Notes under the pieces: model-generated
Told to the model about the DNA's origin: nothing
Seen by the model: the letters and a program-made list of their open reading frames with translations, nothing else
Database searches by the model: none
From: Planctomycetota bacterium
GTDB lineage: Bacteria > Planctomycetota > UBA1135 > GCA-002686595
Assembly: GCA_020638835.1 (NCBI GenBank)
Contig: JACKHV010000001.1
Location: 1,116,001 to 1,180,000, forward strand
Direction of reading: 5' to 3'
DNA: 64,000 nucleotides
Translations under genes and position numbers: made by a program
In this document: piece by piece, positions 52,708 through 61,401 of the stretch
How the letters are laid out: every line of letters starts with the position of its first letter
Position numbering within the stretch: position 1 is the stretch's first letter

Positions 52708-53505
52708 TTGTCCGAGCGCGCTCCCAAGAAGATCCAGCGACCCGACCTCGGGGGACCCTTCCCCGAGCACATCGCGATCATCATGGACGGCAACGGACGC
52801 TGGGCGCAGCGCCGCGCCCTGCGCCGCGTGCTCGGCCACAAGGAAGGCATCGCGTCCGTGCGCGAGACGACCACCGCCTGCGCCGAGATGGGGGTGAAGA
52901 GCCTCACGCTCTACGCCTTCAGCGTCGAGAACTGGAAGCGTCCGCGCACCGAGATCCGCTACTTGATGGACTTGCTGCAGCAGTTCATGGTCGAGGAGCG
53001 TCCGACGCTGATGGACAACGACGTGCGGCTCTCCTGCATCGGCCGCCTCGACGACCTGCCGACCGATTCGTTGCGCGCGCTGCGCGAGACGGAAGAGCTG
53101 ACGCGTGACAACCGCGGGATGGTGCTGCGCCTCGCGCTCAGCTACGGCAGCCGCTCGGAGATCGCCGACGGCATCCAGCGCATCGCGGAGGACGCGCGCG
53201 CCGGCCGGCTCGACCCCGCCTCGATCGACGAGGAGACGCTGCGCGACTACCTCTACGACCCGGACACGCCCGACCCGGACCTCTTGATCCGCACCGCGGG
53301 CGAGATGCGCATCTCGAACTTCCTCCTGTGGCAGATCTCCTACGCGGAGTTCCACGTCACCGACGTCTGCTGGCCCGAGTTCCGCCGCCCGCAGCTGATG
53401 GAAGCCCTGCGCGCCTACGCCGGCCGCCAGCGCAAGTACGGCGGCCTGATCCAGGACGCCCCCGATCCCGAGTCGAGCACCAAGCAGACCGAACGCAGCG
53501 CGTGA
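52708..53505 (+). CDS. uppS: isoprenyl transferase (undecaprenyl diphosphate synthase)
   Basis: A cis-prenyltransferase making the lipid carrier for cell-wall and polysaccharide synthesis. The 265-residue protein has the catalytic N-terminal HIAIIMDGNGRWAQRR, the YAFSVENWKRP segment and the C-terminal DLLIRTAGEMRISNFLLWQI. The normal signature has SGE.R; here it is AGE, a mild variation. TTG start at 52708, 13 bases after purA. Downstream lie three palindromic repeats and then cdsA, the usual partner. Confidence 0.96.
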   Translation: MSERAPKKIQRPDLGGPFPEHIAIIMDGNGRWAQRRALRRVLGHKEGIASVRETTTACAEMGVKSLTLYAFSVENWKRPRTEIRYLMDLLQQFMVEERPTLMDNDVRLSCIGRLDDLPTDSLRALRETEELTRDNRGMVLRLALSYGSRSEIADGIQRIAEDARAGRLDPASIDEETLRDYLYDPDTPDPDLLIRTAGEMRISNFLLWQISYAEFHVTDVCWPEFRRPQLMEALRAYAGRQRKYGGLIQDAPDPESSTKQTERSA

Positions 53506-53598
53506 GGTGCCTGGCTCGCTTCTGCACGATTCGACCCGAATCGTCGGCCGCGCCTTCGGCCGCCGATCGAATCGTGCGGAAGCGTGCCTGGCACCGTA
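53506..53598. repeat. palindromic intergenic repeat, copy C1
   Basis: Begins one base after the uppS stop with GGTGCCTGGCTCGCTTCTGC and ends GCGTGCCTGGCACCGTAC. The inner arms CACGATTCGA and TCGAATCGTG pair. Confidence 0.75.
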
Positions 53599-53599
53599 C

Positions 53600-53689
53600 G
53601 CTGGCTCGCTTCTGCACGATTCGACCCGTGTCGTCGGCCGCGCCATCGGCAGCCCATCGAATCGTGCGGAAGCGTGCCTGGCACCGTAC
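53600..53689. repeat. palindromic intergenic repeat, copy C2 (tandem with C1)
   Basis: Nearly identical to C1 over its whole length (CTGGCTCGCTTCTGCACGAT to GCGTGCCTGGCACCGTAC) and directly adjacent, so one arose by duplication of the other. The left terminal GTGC box is lost. Confidence 0.75.
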
Positions 53690-53763
53690 TCGCGTTCCAT
53701 GCCGGCAGACCGCCACTTGGACGTGATGGAACGCTTGGCGATGCGCTGACCGCTCCCACCGGA

Positions 53764-53856
53764 TACCGTGCCAGGCACGATTCCGCCCGATTCGATCGGG
53801 ACGCCTGCGCAACCAGTAGCCCACGGGTCGAATCGGGCAGAATCGAGCCAGGCACG
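53764..53856. repeat. palindromic intergenic repeat, copy C3
   Basis: Left end ACCGTGCCAGGCACGATTCC, right end GAATCGAGCCAGGCACG; inner arms GCCCGATTCG/CGAATCGGGC. Ends 25 bases before the cdsA start. Confidence 0.75.
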
Positions 53857-53881
53857 AGCGCACACCCCGCACCACCACTCG

Positions 53882-54955
53882 ATGGACCCGACCAAAGCCG
53901 CCAAGATCAAGAAGCGCACCTTCGTGGGCGCGGGACTCGCCGCCGCGGTCGCGGCCCTGCTGTGGATCGCGGCGGTCGACACGCAGTACGTCGCGGTGCC
54001 GCTCTTCGGCCTGCTGATGGCGGCGGGCGGCGCGCTCGAGCTGTCGCGCATGGGGAAGTTCGGCGGACGCGGCTGGATCGTGCCGCTCGCCGCAGCCTTC
54101 GCCGCGGTGTGCCTCGCGCACTGGGTGCGACTCGTCTACCGCGGCGCCGACTTCGTCGGACAGCTGCCGGAGCGCTGGTGGATGGACTACCTGGCGGCCG
54201 GCTTCACCGCCTGCCTGCTCACCCCCTTGCGGCGCGTCCCGTGCGGACCGTTCGGACTCTTCCGCGCCGTCGCGGTCGTCGTCGGCGTGGCGGCGGCCTT
54301 CCTGCTGTTCAGCGAGGCGCAGCAAGTCGAGTGGATCGACGGCATCTCCGGCGTGGAGAACGAACTGCTCGTCGGCGGCGCGATGGTCGCGCTGGTCCTC
54401 TTCTACGAGCTGGTGCTGCAGCGCTTCCTGCCGTGGGGGCGCACGACGAGCGCGCTCGACAGCCTGCTGCCGATCGGCGTCGCGCTGTGGGCCGTGCCCG
54501 CGCTGCCGGCGCTCGCCTACGTCGACCGCTGGCTCGGCGTGCAGGGCCTCGGCGCGCTGCTGCTGCTCTCGAAGATCGGCGACGTCTTCGGCTACTACGT
54601 CGGATCCGCGATCGGCAAGTCGCACCCCTTCCCGAAGCTCTCGCCCGGCAAGACGACGGCGGGCTGCGTCGGCTCGCTCGTCGCGGCCTGCGCGTTCGGC
54701 GCGGCGTGCGTGTGGTGGGGGCTGCTGCCCGCGGCGCCCTGCGGCTACCTCGGCGGCGTGCTCGCCGGCGGCGTCGTGAACCTCGCGAGCCAGGCGGGCG
54801 ACCTGCTCGAGTCGAAGGCGAAGCGCTCCGCCAGTGTGAAGGACTCCGGCGCGCTCTTCGGCCCCTCGGGCGGCTTCCTCGACCTGACGGACAGCTTGCT
54901 GCTCAGCGTGCCGGTCGCGCTGGTCGCCTGGCCGCTGCTCTTCGCGGCGGGCTGA
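53882..54955 (+). CDS. cdsA: phosphatidate cytidylyltransferase
   Basis: Makes CDP-diacylglycerol for phospholipid synthesis. A 357-residue membrane protein with about eight hydrophobic helices. The C-terminal CDP-alcohol/CdsA signature is present as LLESKAKRSASVKDSGALFG followed by PSGGFLDLTDSLL, and the earlier cytoplasmic segment KIGDVFGYYVGSAIGKSHPF also fits. It is longer than the common 270-residue form, because of extra N-terminal helices. Follows uppS, as in many bacteria. Confidence 0.92.
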   Translation: MDPTKAAKIKKRTFVGAGLAAAVAALLWIAAVDTQYVAVPLFGLLMAAGGALELSRMGKFGGRGWIVPLAAAFAAVCLAHWVRLVYRGADFVGQLPERWWMDYLAAGFTACLLTPLRRVPCGPFGLFRAVAVVVGVAAAFLLFSEAQQVEWIDGISGVENELLVGGAMVALVLFYELVLQRFLPWGRTTSALDSLLPIGVALWAVPALPALAYVDRWLGVQGLGALLLLSKIGDVFGYYVGSAIGKSHPFPKLSPGKTTAGCVGSLVAACAFGAACVWWGLLPAAPCGYLGGVLAGGVVNLASQAGDLLESKAKRSASVKDSGALFGPSGGFLDLTDSLLLSVPVALVAWPLLFAAG

Positions 54956-55059
54956 GCTCGTGAGGTCGCGCTCGCGGCGGCGTTAGTCGTTGCCGCGGCG
55001 GGACTTGGCCGCGGCTCGCGAGGCTCCGCAGCTCGACGCCCGGACCGCAGCCGCACCCG

Positions 55060-55090
55060 TTGACAGCCCGCCGCGACGAGCGGGTAGGAT
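55060..55090 (+). promoter_or_regulatory. putative promoter upstream of phoH
   Basis: A consensus -35, TTGACA (55060-55065), 19 bases, then TAGGAT (55085-55090). The spacing is a little long. It lies in the 224-base gap between cdsA and the phoH-like gene. Confidence 0.45.
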
Positions 55091-55179
55091 GACGCTCGTC
55101 GCAGCGCCTCGCGCGGCGGCGATCCCCCGTCGCGGAGCCCCGTGCGCTCCGCGCCGCCGCCAGAACACACGACAAGCCG

Positions 55180-56313
55180 TTGAACGAAGTCATCATCCCG
55201 CTGCGCTCCCACGACGAGGCCGTCCTCGTGCTGGGGCCCTACGACCGCTACGCGAAGCTCCTGCGACAGTCGCTCGACATCGAGCTCTTCACGCGCAACG
55301 GCAACCTGCGGATCAAGGGACAGGTCGAGGACGTGCAAGTCGCGCGGGCCCGGATCGAACACCTGCTCGGCAAGTCGCGCAAGGGGCGCGAGCTCGCGGT
55401 GCGCGAGATCGAGGAGATCCTGCTCGGCAAGCCGAAGGAAGAGACGCCGAGCACGAACGGACCGGCTCCGATCCGACGCGGCGACGAGCGCCCCGACGCG
55501 GCGCGCGGCGGACCGCGCAGCCTCGGCGGGGGACCGCGAGTCCTCGGCGGCGGCTACGGCGGCGGTCCGCCGGTGCGCACCGGGCACATCAAGGCGCGGC
55601 CCGTGCAGCCGCGCAGCGAGAACCAGCGCATCTACCTCGAGCTGATCGAGAAGAAGGACCTCGTCTTCGGCCTCGGCGTCGCCGGTACGGGCAAGACGTA
55701 CCTGGCCGTCGCCGCGGCGGTTCGCGCGCTGCGCGGCGGCGAGTGCCGACGCCTCGTGATCACGCGCCCCGTGGTCGAGGCCGGCGAACGCCTCGGCTTC
55801 CTGCCCGGCGACGTGCAGGCGAAGCTCAACCCGTACATGCGCCCGATCTACGACGCGCTGAACGAGATGATCGGCTTCGAGGACGTGATGCGCCTCGAGG
55901 AGACCGGTGTGATCGAAGTCGCGCCGCTCGCGTTCATGCGCGGTCGCACGCTGTCGAACGCCTTCGTGATCCTCGACGAGGGGCAGAACACCACGGTCGG
56001 CCAGATGAAGATGTTCCTGACGCGACTCGGCGAAGGTTCGCGCATGGTGGTCACCGGCGACCCGACGCAGAACGACCTGCCGGACCGCGAGCGCAGCGGG
56101 CTGGTCGACGTCGTCGCGCGACTGCGCGGCTACCAGGAAGTCGGCTTCATGGACTTCACCGGCAAGGACATCGTGCGCCACCCGCTGGTCGAGAAGATCG
56201 TGCGGGCCTACGAAGCGCCGCCGAAGCTCTCCCCGAAGCCGGCGCGCAAGGGCGAGCGCGAAGGGGAACGTGAGACGGACCGCGAGCCCGACCGCGAGGG
56301 GGGCGCGCGGTGA
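55180..56313 (+). CDS. phoH: PhoH-like ATPase (YbeZ)
   Basis: A 377-residue predicted ATPase linked to rRNA maturation through YbeY. An N-terminal KH-like segment (residues 1-70, VIIPLRSHDEAVLVLGPYDR) precedes a Gly/Arg-rich linker (about 95-140). The PhoH ATPase core carries Walker A GVAGTGKTYLAVA and Walker B NAFVILDEGQNTTVGQMKMF, with VVTGDPTQNDLP as sensor. The highly charged C-terminal tail (ERETDREPDREGG) is lineage-specific. The TTG start at 55180 has no strong Shine-Dalgarno site. Overlaps the next gene by four bases. Confidence 0.95.
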   Translation: MNEVIIPLRSHDEAVLVLGPYDRYAKLLRQSLDIELFTRNGNLRIKGQVEDVQVARARIEHLLGKSRKGRELAVREIEEILLGKPKEETPSTNGPAPIRRGDERPDAARGGPRSLGGGPRVLGGGYGGGPPVRTGHIKARPVQPRSENQRIYLELIEKKDLVFGLGVAGTGKTYLAVAAAVRALRGGECRRLVITRPVVEAGERLGFLPGDVQAKLNPYMRPIYDALNEMIGFEDVMRLEETGVIEVAPLAFMRGRTLSNAFVILDEGQNTTVGQMKMFLTRLGEGSRMVVTGDPTQNDLPDRERSGLVDVVARLRGYQEVGFMDFTGKDIVRHPLVEKIVRAYEAPPKLSPKPARKGEREGERETDREPDREGGAR

Positions 56314-57902
56314 ATCCGCTCGCCCGCTGGATCGGCGGGGAAGGCGGCCGCGGAACGCTGCGGCGGGTCTCGCCCGAGAAGGCGAAGGCCGCCGCGTCGA
56401 CGCGGCAACGCGTCACCCTGCCACAGGCGGGCGAAAAGATCGCGATCGCCGTCGCGGCGGTCGTCGCCGTCAGCGCGTCGATCGGCAACGGGGCGAACCT
56501 CGATCTGAGCGGCTGGTGCGGGCTCGTCGGACTGGTCACCGTCGCGGTCGCGCTCTTCCAGCGCTACCTCGTCGACTTCCGCCTCGACGTGCTGCGCTCC
56601 GTGCCGCGCGTCATGGCGCTCGCCGGCCTGCTCGTGCTGCCGGTCGCGCTGACGCGCGCCTTCGACCTGTTCTTCGGCCTCGAGTACGCGGCCTTCCTGC
56701 CGCTGTCGCTGATCGCGCTCGTCATCGCGCTGGTCTGGAGCCGCCGCTTCAGCCTCGAGTGCACCGCCTTCATCGGCGCGCAACTCGGGCTGTACGTCGC
56801 GCTGCACTCCGAGCGCGGGCTCGTCGACCTCTCGGGGCTCGCCGTGGCTCTCACCGGCGCGACGGTCGCGGCGCTCTCCGCGGAACACGTCAAGCGCCGC
56901 TCGACGCTCGTCAAGGTCGGCCTGGTCGTCGGCCTGGCGCAGATGGTCGTCGCGGGGACCTTCATGCTGATGTGGTCGTCGTCGATCTTCACGCCGCACA
57001 GCTTCTGGATGCTCTTGTGCCTCGGCCTGCACGCGCTGGTCAGCGGCTTGCTCGTGTCGGGTTCGCTGCCCGCGATCGAGCTGCTGTTCCGCGTCACCAC
57101 GGCGATCAGCTTGCTCGAGCTCGGCAACACGCACGAACAACCGCTGCTGCGCAAGCTGCTGCTCGAGGCGCCCGGCACCTTCCACCACTCGTACATCGTC
57201 GGCCTGCTCTCCGAGGCCGCGGCGGAGGAAGTGGGGGCCGACGCGCTGCTCGCGCGCGTCGGCGCGCTGTACCACGACGTCGGCAAACTGAACAAGGTCG
57301 ACTACTTCGCGGAGAACTCGCCCGAGGCGCGCGCGCGTCACAAGGAACTGACGCCCGAGATGAGCATGCTGATCATCTCCGCGCACCCTCGCGACGGCGT
57401 CGAGTTGGGGCGCTACTACGGGCTGCCCGAAGCGATCCTCGACTTCATGCCGGAACACCACGGTACGCTCTGCATCGAGTACTTCTACCACGCGGCGCGC
57501 AAGCTGCGCGGCGAGGAGAACGTCAGCGAAGACTCCTTCCGCTACCCCGGTCCGAAGCCGCAGCGCATCGAGACGGCGATCGTGATGATGGCAGACGCCG
57601 TCGAGGCGATCAGCCGACAGATGCCCGATCCGACGCGCGCGCGGCTGGAGGAGATGGTGCACGAGGTGGCCTTCAAGCGCCTGATGCAGCGCCAGTTCGA
57701 CGAGTGCGCGATGACGCTGAAGGACCTCGCGCTGATCGAGCGCGCCTTCCTGCGCGTGCTGCTCGCGATCTACCACCAGCGCCCGACTTTCCCGAAGGGC
57801 AAGCCGAACCCGCTCGACCTCTCGCAGCCCTCCGAGGAACGGCGCGCCGCGCTCGAGGAACAGAAGAAGGCCTCGCGTCCGCCTTCGAGGACCGGCGCAT
57901 GA
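56310..57902 (+). CDS. membrane HD-domain phosphohydrolase (7TM-HD / PgpH-like)
   Basis: A 530-residue protein with about seven hydrophobic helices (about residues 45-275) and a cytoplasmic HD domain (about 285-480). The metal-binding motif is complete: PGTFHHSYIVGLLSEAAAEE with the first His, VGALYHDVGKLNKVDYFAEN with the HD pair, and MPEHHGTLCIEYFYHAAR. PgpH-type proteins hydrolyse cyclic-di-AMP. The large extracellular domain before the helices, present in firmicute PgpH, is missing here. It is the standard neighbour between phoH and ybeY. GTG start overlapping phoH. Confidence 0.87.
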   Translation: MNPLARWIGGEGGRGTLRRVSPEKAKAAASTRQRVTLPQAGEKIAIAVAAVVAVSASIGNGANLDLSGWCGLVGLVTVAVALFQRYLVDFRLDVLRSVPRVMALAGLLVLPVALTRAFDLFFGLEYAAFLPLSLIALVIALVWSRRFSLECTAFIGAQLGLYVALHSERGLVDLSGLAVALTGATVAALSAEHVKRRSTLVKVGLVVGLAQMVVAGTFMLMWSSSIFTPHSFWMLLCLGLHALVSGLLVSGSLPAIELLFRVTTAISLLELGNTHEQPLLRKLLLEAPGTFHHSYIVGLLSEAAAEEVGADALLARVGALYHDVGKLNKVDYFAENSPEARARHKELTPEMSMLIISAHPRDGVELGRYYGLPEAILDFMPEHHGTLCIEYFYHAARKLRGEENVSEDSFRYPGPKPQRIETAIVMMADAVEAISRQMPDPTRARLEEMVHEVAFKRLMQRQFDECAMTLKDLALIERAFLRVLLAIYHQRPTFPKGKPNPLDLSQPSEERRAALEEQKKASRPPSRTGA

Positions 57903-58363
57903 GCGTGCGCGTCCACCGCGAAGTGCCGGCGGACGAACTCTCCGACGAGGCGATCCGCGCGGCGGTCCGCGCGGCGCTGGAACACGGCGGCGTGTCCGGC
58001 CGAACGGTGGACGTCGTGCTCGTCGACGAACCCACGTTGACCGAGCTGCACGGTCGCTTCCTCGACGATCCGACGCCGACCGACGTGATCGCGTTCGAGC
58101 TGGGGGAGGGGGACGAGGAGGACGGCGACCCCTGGGGCGAGGTCTACGTCAGCGTCGACCGGGCGCGCGAGGTGGCGGGGCGGCGCGGCGTCGAACCGGC
58201 GCGCGAGCTCGCTCTCTACTGCGTGCACGGCACCCTGCACCTCGTCGGCTTCGACGACATCGACCCGGAAGACCGCGCCCGCATGCGGGACGCCGAAGCG
58301 CTCGTCATGTCGTCGCTCGGCTACGCCGCCGACGTCGCGCCGCACGAGATGGACGGTGCTTGA
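57899..58363 (+). CDS. ybeY: YbeY, endoribonuclease / rRNA maturation factor
   Basis: A 154-residue metal-dependent endoribonuclease acting in 16S rRNA maturation and ribosome quality control. The zinc motif is HGTLHLVGFDDIDPED: the first two His are present, but the third ligand position, usually His in H-x3-H-x5-H, is Asp. The earlier DPTPTDVIAFEL segment is typical. ATG at 57899 overlaps the preceding stop (ATGA). Confidence 0.95.
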   Translation: MSVRVHREVPADELSDEAIRAAVRAALEHGGVSGRTVDVVLVDEPTLTELHGRFLDDPTPTDVIAFELGEGDEEDGDPWGEVYVSVDRAREVAGRRGVEPARELALYCVHGTLHLVGFDDIDPEDRARMRDAEALVMSSLGYAADVAPHEMDGA

Positions 58364-58601
58364 GGGACTCGACGCGCGCGCCAGCACGGAAAAGCACAAA
58401 AAAAATCGGCGCGTTCCCAACTCTGTCGCGGTGCATGCAGAGTGCCGAACTCGCGCAGCATTCCGGTGATTGCACGCGAGTCGTGCGCGAAGACGCGCGC
58501 GCGACGGCACGACTTCGACGTCCGGCGACGCGTTGCTTGTTGAACAGGCGCGGCTTTCCGGTATCAGGAGGAAGAACTCCGAGCGAGTTCCCGCACTCAC
58601 C

Positions 58602-59429
58602 TTGTTCGAAGCCAGCACAGACTCGGGCACCGAGGCCTTGAAGCCGACCGTCGACGCCGCGCCAAAGACGCGCCGCGACGACGACTTGCACGTGCAGCGC
58701 CTGTGGGCGCTCTACCGCATCGATCCCTGCGACGAGACGCGCAACGCGCTCGTCGAGAACTACCTGGGCTTCGTGCGCGAGATCGCGCGCCGTTTCGGCA
58801 TGCGCTTGCCGCGCAGCGTCGACCGCGGTGACCTCGACATCGCCGCCAACGTCGGTCTGATGTCGGCCATCGCCGGCTTCGATCCGGAACGAGGGGTTCG
58901 GTTCGAGTCCTACTGCGAGCTGCGGGTCAAGGGCGCCCTCTTGGACGAGCTGCGCGCCCAGGACTGGCTGCCGCGTCCGTGGCGTCAGAAGCTCGAGGCC
59001 CAGAAGCGCTGTCTCGAGCGCCTGCGCGGCGAGCTCGGTCGCGAACCGGTCGACGACGACGTCGCGCGCGAGATGGGCATGGACCTCGAGACCTACCAGC
59101 AGGTCTTCGGCGTCGCGCTGCCCGGCACGCCCGCGGGCAACATGGTGCTCGACGACGGCGACGAAGACACGGCGATGCCGCTCGACATCGTCCCCGACCG
59201 CAACTCCGCGGCGCCCCACGAGCGCCTGACGCAGGACGAAGTGCTCTCGCTCGTCACCCAGCGCCTGACGGAGCAGGAGTACCGCGTGCTCTACCTGCGC
59301 TACTGGGAAGGCCTGCCGATGCGCGAGATCGGCGAACTGACGAACCTCAGCGAGTCGCGCGTCTGCAAGATCCACGCGAAGCTGATCGAGCGCCTGCAGG
59401 ATCGCTTCCGCGTGCACTTGGAAGAGTGA
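58602..59429 (+). CDS. FliA/WhiG-type RNA polymerase sigma factor
   Basis: About 275 residues from the TTG at 58602; the true start is uncertain (TTG 58470 and TTG 58638 are in frame, and no well-placed ribosome binding site is seen). Sigma regions are clear: region 2 with LVENYLGFVREIARRFGMRL, DLDIAANVGLMSAIAGFDPE and RFESYCELRVKGALLDELRA; region 3 with GREPVDDDVAREMGMDLETY; and region 4 with LTEQEYRVLYLRYWEGLPMR and the helix-turn-helix that follows. This is the sigma-28 group (FliA, WhiG, SigF relatives). No anti-sigma factor or flagellar gene is adjacent. An AT-rich stretch at about 58380-58400 may hold its promoter. Confidence 0.9.
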   Translation: MFEASTDSGTEALKPTVDAAPKTRRDDDLHVQRLWALYRIDPCDETRNALVENYLGFVREIARRFGMRLPRSVDRGDLDIAANVGLMSAIAGFDPERGVRFESYCELRVKGALLDELRAQDWLPRPWRQKLEAQKRCLERLRGELGREPVDDDVAREMGMDLETYQQVFGVALPGTPAGNMVLDDGDEDTAMPLDIVPDRNSAAPHERLTQDEVLSLVTQRLTEQEYRVLYLRYWEGLPMREIGELTNLSESRVCKIHAKLIERLQDRFRVHLEE

Positions 59430-59438
59430 AGGAATAGA

Positions 59439-59471
59439 GCGAGGGCATGAGGCGCGGCCTCATGCCCTCGC
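59439..59471 (+). terminator. terminator hairpin after the sigma factor gene
   Basis: A perfect 15-base-pair stem, GCGAGGGCATGAGGC with GCCTCATGCCCTCGC, loop GCG, starting nine bases after the stop codon. No T run follows. Confidence 0.7.
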
Positions 59472-60539
59472 ATGCGAGATGTCCCTCCGAAGAGAGCGGA
59501 CACCGTGGCTTCCCACTCAGGCGGCTAGGCGCCGCCTACCACGGGTCGCGATGGACGAGTCCATCCGACATCCAGCGGTGCGTCCGTCGCATTCGTCCCC
59601 ACAAGCGCGAGCGGTGCACGTCTCCTCCCTCGACAGCGCGCGGTCCCAGTCCCCACGGGGACCACGAGCCTGCTCCTCCTTCCGCGCACGGTCGACTTCC
59701 CCATCGAACCGTTGCGCGTCTTCGCGGCATCATGAGAGGTGAGCACGAAGACATCTTCCTTCCCTTCCAAGGGCCGGCTGCCGATCGTCCCCACGACCGG
59801 CGCCACCGGTTGCGAACTCGCGAACGAGCCCGCGCTGCACGCCGACAGGTCCCCACGACCTGACAGCGGGCTCACCGACGCACGCGAAGCTAGGCGAGTG
59901 CGTCGTTGATAGGGGCGAACGCCGTGGCAGAGGCGCGGCGACGACGATCCTCGGGTGGCGCGGGCATCGCTTGCCGCGGGCAACCACTCACGCTGGATCC
60001 TGTCGACTGCTCGGTTCATCGTCTCTTCGGGCGGCGTTCGCTCGGAGACTCGGGCACCGCAGGCGGGAGGGACGCTCTCCCGCCCCCGACGCGAGGCCGG
60101 GAGCGGGAGCGCGGGAGGGAGACGCGAGAACGACTCCGACCCACACGTCGATACCGAGAGCGGAACCTGTTGGCTCCGGGGTGCCCCTCGGATGACGTCC
60201 GGGTGCGGATCGACGACGTTCGGTAGCTCGGCTGTCCCAAGGGGACCCGTGGCTTTGCGCCCCAGCCTCGCGGCCGGTTTGCCCTTGTCGCGTCATCGTG
60301 AGGGCGGCGGAGAATACTGCCGGATCGCGGCGGGGCAAGTCAGGAGATTGCTTTTTGTGCGAAGTCCGCCGTTCGGTGGCGTAAGTCGCTTCTTGGCAAT
60401 GGGTTGAGTGCCAGCGAAATGCCCCGTGCGGGCCCCGAAATGGCCCGAAAATCGCACTCGGAATCGGGCGATTCGCTCAAGTTCCGAAGGGCTCGCGGAC
60501 GGCCCCCCGGTGGCTCCTCCGGCCGGCGCCGCCGCGCGC
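59472..60539. other. gene-free region
   Basis: About 1.07 kb in which no open frame has the codon use, domain content or start context of the neighbours. The longest open frames (up to about 165 codons) give Arg-, Gly- and Pro-rich translations typical of shadow frames. Four copies of GTCCCCAC lie at roughly 59598-59860 within otherwise different contexts. It could hold a decayed gene or an RNA; I cannot support either. Confidence 0.5.
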
Positions 60540-61271
60540 TCAGTGCGTCCGGAAGTCGGGGACCACGACGAGCTCGGGCGCGGGCGGCTCGGGCTCCGGA
60601 GAGGTCACCGTGTCGAGCAGGAAGTGCAGTGCGCCCGGGAAGGCCTCGAGGAAGAGGTTCGCGTTGCCCGGCTCGTTCTCGAAGCTCGCCACGACGCGCC
60701 CCTTGTACGAGCGGATGTCGGCCACGGCCTCGTCCTTGAAGGCGCGGTCGGCCATGTCGAAGGACGGCTTCAGGTGGATCGCGCAGCGCCCGCGCCAGAA
60801 GGGGAAGCCGTGGTCGGTCAGCGCCTGCACCGTACCGGTCTCCATGCCGCCGACGTGGCGCCCGGAGAGGTAGTAGATCATCGCGCCGGCCTGGTGGCAG
60901 TGGTTCACGAACTCGACCGAGCCCGGGGCGGGCAGGTCCGTCTTCACGTACTCGTCCGTGAAGAAGCGCTCGAACCAGAAGCCGCGCAGCGCCTGCAGCA
61001 GGGCCGCGTCCTCCACGCCGCGCCGGCTGAGGCACTCGTGCACGTTCCAGCCCATGTCGTCGACGGTCAGGGCCGCGACGAGTTCCGGCAGCTCGGCGTG
61101 CGCGCCGCGCTGGGCGTCGGCGAACTCGCGCAGGATGCGCAGGTTGCGCGAGCCCGTCTCGAAGAGCGTCGAGTCGAGGTCGAACAGCACGATCGGGAGC
61201 GCGCCGTCGGCGAGGCTCTCCGTGATGCGCGGGAAGACCTCGCGCAGCTTCTCTTGGGGCGAGTGGGGCAT
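60540..61271 (-). CDS. HAD-family hydrolase
   Basis: The 243-residue soluble protein has HAD motif I as PIVLFDLDSTLFETGS (nucleophile Asp at about residue 31), a motif II-like Ser/Thr in MIYYLSGRHVGGMETG, and downstream acidic residues in SFENEPGNANLF. It is likely a phosphatase of small substrates. The middle helical cap includes HECLSRRGVEDAALLQALRG. Some acidic-phosphatase-like HAD proteins share the YLSGR segment, but the substrate is unknown. The ATG at 61271 gives a short start MPHSPQEKLREVF. Alone on the minus strand between the gene-free region and the transporter. Confidence 0.8.
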   Translation of the reverse strand: MPHSPQEKLREVFPRITESLADGALPIVLFDLDSTLFETGSRNLRILREFADAQRGAHAELPELVAALTVDDMGWNVHECLSRRGVEDAALLQALRGFWFERFFTDEYVKTDLPAPGSVEFVNHCHQAGAMIYYLSGRHVGGMETGTVQALTDHGFPFWRGRCAIHLKPSFDMADRAFKDEAVADIRSYKGRVVASFENEPGNANLFLEAFPGALHFLLDTVTSPEPEPPAPELVVVPDFRTH

Positions 61272-61303
61272 GGCGGCCGGAGGATAGCCCGGGGGCGCTT
61301 TGC

Positions 61304-61333
61304 TTGCACGGATCGGAGCGGGGGGCGTAGCCT
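61304..61333 (+). promoter_or_regulatory. putative promoter of the OPA/MFS transporter gene
   Basis: TTGCAC (61304-61309), 18 bases, TAGCCT (61328-61333). Between the divergent HAD gene (start 61271) and the transporter (start 61402). Confidence 0.35.
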
Positions 61334-61401
61334 CTTGCCCTCCGTGGCGCCCCCGACGTCGTGGACAGGCTCCCGCACGCACTCCGGCCGAGATCCCCGC
61401 C

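Noticed and set aside
53506..53856. Possible CRISPR array in the uppS-cdsA gap
   Set aside because: Units are about 90-base palindromes, only partly tandem, without constant-length unique spacers; they match the intergenic repeat family at 45 and 48 kb. No cas genes are present.
58900..58925. tRNA-like TTCGAGTCC segment
   Set aside because: It is in frame within the sigma factor region 2 (RFESY) and no cloverleaf arms surround it.
59447..60407. Several open frames of 100-165 codons in the 59.4-60.4 kb region
   Set aside because: They overlap each other on both strands, lack ribosome binding sites and domains, and are Arg/Pro/Gly-rich.
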